Part shown: in pieces, positions 1-5,633 of the stretch
How positions within the stretch are numbered: the first letter of the stretch is position 1
Layout of the letters: every line of letters starts with the position of its first letter
Origin: Magnetospirillum sp902729445
GTDB taxonomy: Bacteria; Pseudomonadota; Alphaproteobacteria; Rhodospirillales; Magnetospirillaceae
Direction of reading: 5' to 3'
Assembly (NCBI RefSeq): GCF_902729445.1
Contig: NZ_CACVCE010000054.1
Location: 1 to 5,633, forward strand
DNA: 5,633 bases
Program-made: the position numbers and the translations under genes
The notes under the pieces: model-generated
Databases searched by the model: none
What the model was told of the DNA's origin: nothing
Seen by the model: only the letters and a program-made list of their open reading frames with translations

Positions 1-3000
1 TGGGGGCCTCGACTACCGGCGGCGGCGCGGGCGGCGGTGGCGGGGCGGCGGGCGGGGCAACCACCGGGGCTGGAACGCCAGACACCGTCACGCCATTGCC
101 GGTCAGGTCGGCGGCAGCCACGGCGGAGCCGCGATTCCAGCTTCCCGCCGCAGCTAGGTTGTAGGTCGTGCCGCCGTTGGACGCCGTGCCGTTCTTGTTC
201 AAGAGCAGGTTGAGGGCGGTCTTGTCGGCGTTGTTCAGCGTCACCGTGAAGGAGGTGGCGGAGGTGATCTCCACATCCGTACTGGTCAGGGTGTGGGTGG
301 TGCCGGTACCACCGGTCAGCGTCAGCTTGGTAAGATCGATGTCGTTGGCAGCGCCGCTGCGCTTCAACAGGCCGGTTCCGGTCACCGTCAGCACGCCGGT
401 GCCGAAATCGTAGGTAGCGCTGGTCACCGCAGGCGCGGCAACGTTCGAGACCGTGATGCCGTTGCCGGTCAGATCGGCGACGTTAACGGCGGCAGCCGCA
501 CCCGCCGCCCAGTCCTCTGCCGCGGCCAGATTGTAGGTCCCGGTCCCGGTCGAACTGGTCCCATCCTTGTTGAGGATCATGTTCAGCGCCGCCTTGTCAG
601 CAGCGGACAGCACAATGGTGAAGCTGGTGCCGTTGGTGATCTCGACGTTGCTGGTGGTGAGCGTATAGGTCTCGCCGCCTTCGCCGGTGATGGTGAACTT
701 GGAGACGTCGATGTCGTTGGTGGCACCTGACTTCTTCAACATCCCGGTACCGGTAACCACGAAGGTGCCGGTGCCGGCATCGTAGGTCGCCGAGGTGATG
801 GTCGGCGTATCCGGGTTGGACACCGTCACCGCGTTGGTGGCATCGGCAGCACCAGAAACCGCACCCGACCAGTCGGCGGCGGCGGCGATGTTGAAGGTGG
901 TGCCGCCGGTGGACGTGGTACCGGTCTTGTTGAGGATCTGGTTCACCGCCGCCTTGTCGGTGGCGTTCAGCGTCACCGTGAACTGGGTGGCCGAATCCCG
1001 CTCGACACTGGTGGTGGTAAGCTGGTAGGTGGCGCCGCCTTCGCCGGTCAGCGTCAACTTGGACACGTCGATGTCGTTATTGGCCCCGCCGAACGCCTGG
1101 ATGTTGGTGCCGGTTACCACCAGGGCGCCGGTATTGGCGTTGTAGGTGGCACTGGTGATGGCTGGATTGATGGACACGGTGATGCCGTTACCGGTGGCAT
1201 CGGCGATGTCCACCGCCGCCTCGGCCGCATTCAGCCAGTTATCGGCCCCGGCCAGGTTGTAGGTGGTGTTGTCGGACGAACTGGTGCCCAGATTGTTCAA
1301 GAGTGCCGCCACACCGGTCAGGTCGGCCCCGGTCAGGGTGGCGGTGAAGCTGGTGGCGCTGGTAATCTCGACCTGGGTGGCGGTGGTCAGGGTATAGGTG
1401 GCGTTGCCCTGGCCGGTGAAGGTGAGCTTCGACAGGTCGATGTCGTTGGTCGCACCCGACTTCTTGAACAGGTTGGTGCCGGTCACCGTCAACACGCCGG
1501 TATCGCTGTTGAAGGTGGCGCTGGTGATGGTGGGCGCGGAAACGTTCGACACCGTGGCGCCGTTGCCGGTGGTGTCCGAAATGTCCGAGGCCGCGGGTGA
1601 TCCCGCCATCCAATCGTCTGCCGCCGCCACGTTATAGGTGGTGCCGCCCCCCGACGACGTGCCGGTCTTGTTCAGCAAGCCCCGCACGTTCATCAGATCA
1701 GTGGCCGACAGCGTAATGGTCGCCGTCGTCGCCGAGGTGATCTCCACATTGGCGGTGTCGGTCAGGGTATAGGTGCCGCCCTCGCCGGTGAAGGTGAACT
1801 TGTTGGCGACGATGTCGTTGGTGGCCCCGGTGATGTTGACGAAGTTGGTCCCCGTCAGCACCAACTGGCCGGTGGCCCAGTCGAAGGTGGTGCTGGTGAT
1901 GGTGGGCACCGCCCAGTTGCTGACGCTGATGCCGTTGCCGGTCAAATCGGCCACGTTGACGGCCGCATCGGCACCCACCGCCCAATCCTCGGCCCCGGCC
2001 AGATTATAGGTGGTGCCGCCCACCGAAGCGGTGCCATCCTTGTTCAGCAGCGCCTCGACGTTATAGATGTCGGTCCCGGTCAGGGTGACGCTGAAGCTGG
2101 TGTCGCTGGTGATTTCCACATTGGTGGTGGAAGCCAGGGTATAGGTGGCGCCGCCCTGGCCGGTGATCGTCAGCTTGGTCAGATCGATATCGTTGGTGGC
2201 CCCCGACTTGGAGACGAAGCCGGTGCCGGTCACCACCATAATGTTGGTGGTGTAGTCATAGGTGGCGCTGGTGATGGCCGGAGCGGAAACGTTGGACACC
2301 GTCACGCCAGTGGTGGCATCGACCACGTTGACCGAAGCCTCGGCACCCGCCGCCCAATCTTCCGCCGCCGCCACATTGTAGGTGGTGCCGCTGGTGGAAC
2401 TGGTGCCGTTCTTGTTCAGCATCATGTTCACCGCCGACTTGTCGGTGGCCGACAGGGTCAGGGTGGCGGTAGTGCCGTTGGTGATCTCGATATTGGCGGT
2501 GTTGGTCAGGGTGTAGGTCGCCCCGCCTTCACCGGTGAAGGTGAATTTGTTGGCGACGATGTCATTGGTGGCCCCAGACAGCTTCAGGAAACCGGTGCCG
2601 GTGAGGGTCAGAACGCCGGTGCTGGCATCATAGGTGGTGCTGGTGATGGTCGGCGTGGTCGGGCTGCTGACGGTGATGCCGTTGCCGGTGAGGTCGGCCA
2701 CATTGACCGCCGCCGCCGCGCCCGCCGCCCAATCCTCGGCCCCCGCCAGATTATAGGTGGTGGCCCCGGTCGACGCAGTGCCCGCCTTGTTGAGGATCTG
2801 GTTCACGCCCGCCAGATCGGTGGCGTTCAAATTGACGGTGAAGGCGGTCCCAGAGGTGATCTCCACGCTGGACGTCGTCAGCGTATAGGTGCTGCCACCT
2901 TCGCCGGTGATCGTCAGCTTGGAGACGTCGATGTCGTTGGTGGCCCCGCTCAGCTTCAGGAAGCCGGTGCCGGTCACCACCAGGGCGCCGGTCGAGGCGT

Positions 3001-5633
3001 TGTAGGTGGCCGACGTGATGGTGGGCGTGTCGGGGTTCGACACCGTCACCGCGTTGGTGGCGTCGCTGGTGTCGCCCGCCGTCACATTGGTGCACCAATC
3101 GTCGGCGGCGGCGATGTTGAAGGTGGTGCCGCCGGTTGATGACGTGCCGGTCTTGTTGAGGATTTGGTTCAGTGCCGCCTTGTCGGTGGCGTTCAAGGTC
3201 ACGGTGAACTGGGTCTGGGAATCCCGCTCGACGCTGGCGGTGGTCAGCGTGTAGGTAGTGCCGCCTTCGCCAGTCAGCGTCAGCTTGGACACGTCGATGT
3301 CCATGCCACCGCCATTGGCCTGGATGTTGGCCCCGGTCACCACCAGGGTGCCGGTGTTGGCGTCATAGGTGGCGCTGGTGACGGTGGGGTTGATGGAAAC
3401 GGTAATGGCGTTGGTGGCATCAGCGATGTTGGTGCCGGAATCCCGCCCGGCCAGCCAGCCATCGGCCCCGGCCAGATTATAGGTGGTGCCGCCGGAAGAG
3501 GTGGTGCCGATCTGGTCCAGCAGCGCGTCCACGCCGGTCTTGTCGGCACCGGTCAGCGTCATGGTGAAGCTGGTGGCGCTGGTGATCTCGATATCCGAGG
3601 TGCCGCCCGCAATGGTGTAGGTGCCGCCACCCTGGCCGGTCAGCGTCAATTGCTGCACGTCGATATCGTTGGTGGCCCCCACCTTCTTGAACAGATTGGT
3701 GCCGGTGACGGTCAGTACGCCGCTGGTGGAATCATAAGTGGCGCTGGTGATGGTGGGCGCGGCGACGTTGGAGACCGTCGCGCCGGTGGTGGCGTCGGCG
3801 ATGTCGGTGGCGGAAGGCGAGCCCGCCATCCAGTCATCGGCAGCCGCCACGTTATAGGTGGTGTTGCCGGAAGAGGCGGTACCGTTCTTGTTCAAAAGCC
3901 CGCGCACGTTCATCAGATCGGTGGCCGAGAGCGTGATGGTGGCCGCCGTGGCGGATGTGACCTCCACGTTCGAGGAATCGGTCAGCGTGTAGGTTCCGCC
4001 CTCGCCGGTGAAGGTGAACTTCGACGCCACGATGTCGTTGGTGGCCCCCGACAGGTTGACGAAGTTGGTGCCGGTCAGCACCAGAGCGCCGGTGTTCCAA
4101 TCAAAGGTGGTGCTGGTGATGGCGGGCGCGGCCCAGTTGGATACGGTGACGCCGCTGGTGGCGTCGCCGGTGGCAGCGTTGTCGCCGCGCAGGAAGCTGG
4201 CGGCGGCGGCGATGTTATAGGTGGTGCCGCCCGCCGAGGCCGTGCCGTTGGCGTTCAGCAGGGCTTCCACGTTGTAAATGTCGGCCCCGGCCAGGGTGAC
4301 GGTGAACTGGGTGCCCGAATCCACCTCCACATCCGTGCTGGCCGCCAGGGTATAGGTGGCCCCGCCTTGGCCGGTCAGCGTCAGCTTGGTCAGGTTGACG
4401 TCATTGGCCGCGCCCGACGACCGCACGAAGCCGGTGCCGGTCACCACCAGGGTGTTGGTGGAGTAATCATAGGTGGCGCTGGTGACGGTGGGGGTGACCA
4501 GATTGCTGACCGTGACGCCCGTGGTGGCATCCACCACGTTGACCGTGGCTTCCGCACCCGCCGCCCAATCTTCCGCCGCCGCCACGTTATAGGTGGTGCC
4601 GCCGGTGGAGGACGTGCCGGCCTTGTTCATGATCAGGTTCACCGCCGCCTTGTCGGTGGCCGACAGGGTCAGGGTGGCTGACGTCGCCCCGGTGATCTCG
4701 ATATTGGCGGTGTCGGTCAGGGTGTAGGTGGCGCCACCTTCGCCGGTAAACGTGAACTTGTTGGCGACGATGTCGTTGGTGGCCCCCGACAGCTTCAAAA
4801 AGCCGGTGCCGGTCAGGACCAAAGTGCCCGCATTCGCGTCATAGGCGGTGCTGGTGATGGTCGGCGTGGTGGGGCTGCTGACGGTGATGCCGTTGCCGGT
4901 GAGGTCCGCCACGGTGACCGCCGCCGCCGCACCCGCCGCCCAATCCTCGGCCCCCGCCAGGTTATAGGTGGTGCCGCCGGTGGCAGACGTACCCGCCTTG
5001 TTGAGGATCTGGTTCACCCCCGCCAGATCGGTGGCGTTGAGCGTCACGGTGAAGGCGGTGCCAGAGGTGATCTCGACGCTGGACGTCGTCAGCGTATAGG
5101 TCGCCCCGCCTTCGCCGGTGATCGTCAGCTTCGACACGTCGATATCGTTGGTGGCGCCCGACAGCTTCAGGAAGCCGGAGCCGGTCACCACCAGAGCGCC
5201 GGTCCCGGCATTGTAAGTGGCGCTGGTCATCGTTGGCGTGTCGGGATTGGATACCGTCACGCCATTGCCGGTGGTGTCGGCGATATCGCCGTTGGTGATG
5301 ACAGTGTTCCAATCGTCGGCGGCAGCGACGTTATAGGTGGTGCCGCCGGTGGATGTGGTGCCGGTCTTGTTGAAGATCTGGTTCAACGCCGCCTTGTCGG
5401 TGGCCGACAGGGTCAGGGTGGCGGCGGTGGCGCTGGCGATCTCCACATTGGCGGTGTCGGTCAGGGTATAGGTCGCCCCACCTTCGCCGGTCAGGGTGAT
5501 CGTGGCGGCGGTGATGTCGTTGTTGCCCCCCGACGCCTTCACCATGTTGGTGCCGGTCAGGACCAGGGACCCGTTGCTGGCGTCATAGGTGGCGCTGGCG
5601 ATGGTCGGCGTCTGCACGTTGGATACCGTCACT
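1..5633 (-). CDS. Giant tandem-repeat extracellular (adhesin-like) protein, internal fragment open at both ends
   Basis: A single frame (first complete codon 5630-5632, last 2-4) is open for 1,877 codons. It reads as 15 tandem units of 118-125 residues, then a Pro/Ala-rich linker. Unit hallmarks are TVSN, PTITSATYD, VTGTGF, SGATNDID, SKLTITGEGG, TYTLT, VEIT, a TL-AAD segment, ILNK, TTYN and a D/E-D-W motif. The alternation of Thr/Val/Ile with Gly/Asn/Asp predicts beta-sandwich, Ig-like domains on a string. The protein is acidic (unit b has 9 Asp/Glu against 3 Lys and no Arg) and has one Cys. Bacterial proteins built this way are usually exported, often by type I secretion, and act in adhesion or biofilm matrix; that role is inferred here. 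No start, ribosome binding site, signal peptide, RTX nonapeptides, transmembrane segment or stop is in view. I do not recognise the gene and cannot name the repeat family. It is very unlikely to be a pseudogene, as there is no frameshift or stop in 5.6 kb. Confidence 0.93.
2..76 (-). other. Pro/Ala-rich linker after the repeat array
   Basis: Visible residues 1853-1877. Directly after the truncated VTVSG start of a next unit, the sequence becomes VPAPVV followed by Pro/Ala runs; 13 of 25 residues are Pro, and it ends VVEAP at the window edge. Such stretches usually form extended linkers between a repeat stalk and a separate C-terminal domain. That domain lies outside the window, so its nature (anchor, secretion signal or other) cannot be stated. 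The (CGG/GGC)-rich look of the + strand here is just the complement of Pro and Ala codons. Confidence 0.85.
92..457 (-). repeat. Repeat unit o (122 aa), divergent last unit
   Basis: Visible residues 1726-1847. It keeps the frame of the repeat (ITVSNVAAP, SATYD, NDIDLTKLTLTG, VEITSATSFTV, LNKNG, TTYN) but departs at usually fixed places. GGTGTTHTL replaces GEGGATYTL, KRSGAANDID replaces KLSGATNDID, and AAAGSWNRGSA replaces the EDWAAGAA tail. It does not resemble c or i, whose place in the six-unit cycle it holds. Divergence of the last unit is common at repeat-array ends, where partners for recombination are fewer. Confidence 0.85.
458..829 (-). repeat. Repeat unit n (124 aa), type NPDTP
   Basis: Visible residues 1602-1725. 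It resembles b and h in VTVSNPDTPTITSATYDA, SGATNDIDVSKFTI and EDWAAGAAAAVNVADLTGNG. It departs from them centrally: GMLKKSGAT, TSNVEITNGTSFTIVL, AADKAALNMILNKDG. Confidence 0.88.
830..1183 (-). repeat. Repeat unit m (118 aa), type SINP / ERDS
   Basis: Visible residues 1484-1601. Counterpart of unit g: ITVSINPAITSATY, VTGTNIQAFGGANNDIDVSKL, SVERDSATQFTVTLNATDK and TTFNIAAAADW. The stretch after Trp (SGAVSGAADATNA) is shortened, making this the shortest unit. It has no Cys. Confidence 0.9.
1184..1558 (-). repeat. Repeat unit l (125 aa), type LFKK
   Basis: Visible residues 1359-1483. Counterpart of unit f: ATVSNVSAPTITSATF, VTGTNLFKKSGATNDID and FTGQGNATYTL, with ADLTGVAALLNNLGTSSSDNTTYN and ADNWLNAAEAAVDIADATGNG. 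It has no Lys in the segment where most units read LNK. Confidence 0.88.
1559..1930 (-). repeat. Repeat unit k (124 aa), type SNWA / LMNVRGLLNK
   Basis: Visible residues 1235-1358. Counterpart of unit e, sharing SNWA, TFDWATGQLVLTGTNFVN, NDIVANKFTFTGEGGTYTL, TITLSATDLMNVRGLLNK and ADDWMAGSP. It begins ISVSN rather than VTVSN and ends DTTGNG. Confidence 0.9.
1931..2305 (-). repeat. Repeat unit j (125 aa), type YNVEALLN
   Basis: Visible residues 1110-1234. Counterpart of unit d, with YDY, VTGTGFV, GQGGATYTLA and TDIYNVEALLNKDG. Unlike d it keeps the usual tail, AGAEDWAVGADAAVNVADLTGNG. This suggests that the odd tail of d, or the normal tail of j, arose by a local exchange with another unit. 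Confidence 0.88.
2306..2677 (-). repeat. Repeat unit i (124 aa), type SSPTTP / NDIVANKF
   Basis: Visible residues 986-1109. Counterpart of unit c: ITVSSPTTPTITS, GFLKLSGATNDIVANKF, TNTANIEITNGTTATLTLSATDK, then AAAEDWAAGAEASVNVVDATTG. Unlike c it has two adjacent Met residues in the segment before NK (VNMMLNKNG). Confidence 0.9.
2678..3049 (-). repeat. Repeat unit h (124 aa), type NPDTP
   Basis: Visible residues 862-985. It is nearly the same protein as unit b (VTVSNPDTPTITSATYNA, GFLKLSGATNDIDVSKLTI, DLAGVNQILNKAG, EDWAAGAAAAVNVADLTGNG). At codon level the two copies differ mostly at synonymous sites. Confidence 0.9.
3050..3406 (-). repeat. Repeat unit g (119 aa), type SINP / ERDS, with the only Cys
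   Basis: Visible residues 743-861. It begins ITVSINPTVTSATYD and has VTGANIQANGGGMDID and SVERDSQTQFTVTL, with TTFN in place of TTYN, then ADDWCTNVTAGDTSDATNA. Unit m shares SINP, NIQA, ERDS and TTFN. It is about five residues shorter than the typical unit. The Cys directly follows the conserved Trp (codon 3092-3094). Confidence 0.9.
3407..3781 (-). repeat. Repeat unit f (125 aa), type LFKK
   Basis: Visible residues 618-742. It starts ATVSNVAAP and has VTGTNLFKKVGATNDID, VQQLTLTGQGG, TYTIAGGTSDIEI, and ADKTGVDALLDQIG in place of the usual NQILNK, ending ADGWLAGRDSGTNIADATNA. It pairs with unit l (ATVSNVSAP, LFKKSGATNDID, GVAALLNNLG). It is among the longest units, with an inserted residue after TYTI. 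Confidence 0.88.
3782..4150 (-). repeat. Repeat unit e (123 aa), type SNWA / LMNVRGLLNK
   Basis: Visible residues 495-617. It has VTVSNWAAP, TFDWNTGALVLTGTNFVN, NDIVASKFTFTGEGG and a one-residue deletion giving GGTYTL, then TITLSATDLMNVRGLLNK and ADDWMAGSPSATD. Unit k is a close match, sharing the extra Trp residues (NWA, FDW) and the same single-residue deletion. The ADDW motif is retained. Confidence 0.9.
4151..4516 (-). repeat. Repeat unit d (122 aa), type YNVEALLN
   Basis: Visible residues 373-494. It starts VTVSNLVTP and has GQGG instead of GEGG, TLAASTDVEV, and ADIYNVEALLNANG in the segment before TTYN. It matches unit j. It is the only unit lacking the conserved Trp: where others have a D/E-D-W motif it reads ASFLRGDN, giving an RGD tripeptide. 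Its tail is two to three residues shorter than in most units. Confidence 0.88.
4517..4888 (-). repeat. Repeat unit c (124 aa), type SSPTTP / NDIVANKF
   Basis: Visible residues 249-372. It begins ITVSSPTTP and carries NDIVANKFTFTGEGG, TDTANIEIT and TLTLSATDKAAVN, then AAAEDWAAGAEATVNVVDATTG. Unit i is its clear counterpart one block later. The ANKFTF and LTLSATD words mark the second of two alternative core types in the array. Confidence 0.9.
4889..5260 (-). repeat. Repeat unit b (124 aa), type NPDTP
   Basis: Visible residues 125-248. Diagnostic words are VTVSNPDTP, GFLKLSGATNDIDVSKLTI, TSSVEITSGTAFTVTL and DLAGVNQILNKAG, ending EDWAAGAAAAV. By hand count it differs from unit h at about nine of 124 residues, the closest pair in the array, and it is also clearly related to unit n. 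Confidence 0.9.
5261..5632 (-). repeat. Repeat unit a (124 aa)
   Basis: Visible residues 1-124. It starts VTVSNVQTP and has NDITAATITLTGEGG where most units have NDIDVSKLTITGEGG. The centre (TDTANVEI, then TLTLSATDKAA) resembles the c/i/k type, while the end (ADDW followed by VITNGDIAD) resembles unit g. It therefore looks like a mosaic of two unit types. It is the most N-terminal complete unit in the window, and more units probably precede it. Confidence 0.85.

Larger units (their letters stand above)
92..1183 (-). repeat. Truncated higher-order block 3 (units m-o), C-terminal end of the array
   Basis: Units m and n continue the six-unit cycle: m has VTSATY and ERDS words like g, and n has NPDTP like b and h. 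The expected third type (c/i) is replaced by the divergent unit o, after which the repeats end. The array therefore stops about halfway through the third cycle. Confidence 0.75.
1184..3406 (-). repeat. Higher-order repeat block 2 (units g-l)
   Basis: This is the second six-unit block, 2,223 bp, directly following block 1 in the protein. Offsets between corresponding unit starts are 2,211 bp (b to h, c to i, d to j), 2,220 bp (e to k) and 2,223 bp (f to l). The offset drifts because units d, e and f differ in length by one to three residues from j, k and l. It carries the only Cys codon of the window, in unit g. Confidence 0.85.
77..5632 (-). repeat. Tandem protein-coding repeat array: 15 units of 354-375 bp
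   Basis: Using the first codon of the [VIA]TVS motif as the boundary, units start at 5632, 5260, 4888, 4516, 4150, 3781, 3406, 3049, 2677, 2305, 1930, 1558, 1183, 829 and 457. A last partial start (VTVSG) lies at 91-77. Unit lengths in residues, in protein order, are 124, 124, 124, 122, 123, 125, 119, 124, 124, 125, 124, 125, 118, 124 and 122. All length changes keep the frame and fall mainly after the conserved Trp, in the GEGG-TYT turn, or near the NDI segment. The array continues beyond the right edge, so the total unit number is unknown. Confidence 0.95.
3407..5632 (-). repeat. Higher-order repeat block 1 (units a-f)
   Basis: This is the first of two consecutive six-unit blocks, 2,226 bp long. 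Units b-f match units h-l of the next block better than they match their own neighbours, judged by diagnostic words: NPDTP in b and h, SSPTTP in c and i, DIYNVEALLN in d and j, SNWA and DLMNVRGLLNK in e and k, LFKK in f and l. Unit a matches g mainly in its C-terminal half. The block boundary is arbitrary, since any phase of the six-unit cycle could be the start. Confidence 0.85.

Noticed and set aside
2..76. TonB-like proline domain or trinucleotide microsatellite
   Set aside because: There are no Glu-Pro/Lys-Pro repeats as in TonB, and the GC-rich triplets are mixed Pro and Ala codons rather than a uniform repeat.
795..3254. Similar short + strand ORFs at 795-1028 and 3006-3254
   Set aside because: They are antisense to equivalent phases of the array, so they look alike because the underlying repeats do. 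Neither shows a credible start signal.
3164..4681. Long open reading frame of 505 codons on the + strand
   Set aside because: It is exactly codon-in-register antisense to the real frame. It stays open because the sense strand rarely uses TTA, CTA or TCA, and it ends where the sense strand has a TCA Ser codon. Its translation is a low-complexity Gly/Val/Arg/His string with no family features.
2751..5312. Minus-strand ORFs in another frame at 2751-3098 and 4962-5312, and similar ones at 1239-1613, 1698-1985 and 3852-4100
   Set aside because: They are out-of-frame shadows of the repeat units, rich in His, Arg, Asp and Gln. Their resemblance to each other simply reflects the 2.2-kb repeat.
77..5632. 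CRISPR array or intergenic satellite
   Set aside because: Repeats are 354-375 bp, contiguous without spacers, diverged and fully coding.
1184..5632. The 2.2-kb duplication as an assembly artefact
   Set aside because: The two blocks differ at many sites, mostly synonymous, and by in-frame indels, which a false duplication would not produce.

Overview
The whole 5,633-base window lies inside one very large protein-coding gene read on the minus strand. The frame with codons ending at 5632 stays open from 5632 down to 2 (1,877 codons). I translated it by hand and found no stop. Neither the start codon nor the stop codon is in the window, so the N-terminus lies beyond the right edge and the C-terminus beyond the left edge. 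No RNA gene, promoter, terminator, mobile element or CRISPR array is visible, and no second gene on either strand is convincing.

Layout, in protein order (right to left): 15 complete tandem units (called a to o here) of 118-125 residues fill 5632 to 92. Each unit begins with [V/I/A]TVSN and follows the same plan: PTITSATYD, a TG-rich hairpin (LVVTGTGF), SGATNDID, a SKLTITGEGG block, TYTLT, VEIT, FTVTL, a short NQILNK segment, a GTSS-GG-TTYN block, and AAAEDW, ending in AD-TGNG. After unit o the repeat stops at VTVSG (77-91). A proline/alanine-rich linker (2-76) then runs off the left edge, so the window catches the C-terminal end of the repeat region.

The units are not equivalent. Unit types recur every six units: b with h and n, c with i, d with j, e with k, f with l, g with m. 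The DNA therefore has a higher-order period of about 2.21-2.22 kb (a-f, g-l, then half a block m-o). Differences between copies are mostly synonymous, and every length change is a multiple of three, so the array looks old and under selection on the protein.

The composition is rich in Thr, Ser, Gly, Ala, Asn and Val, acidic, and almost free of cysteine (one in 1,877 codons). With the predicted beta-strand pattern this fits a giant secreted or surface-anchored repeat protein of the bacterial adhesin or biofilm-matrix type. That role is inferred, because no secretion signal or anchor domain lies in the window. High G+C and codons ending in C or G suggest a Gram-negative proteobacterium. The repeat style recalls large repeat proteins of alphaproteobacteria such as Magnetospirillum relatives, but this assignment is tentative.
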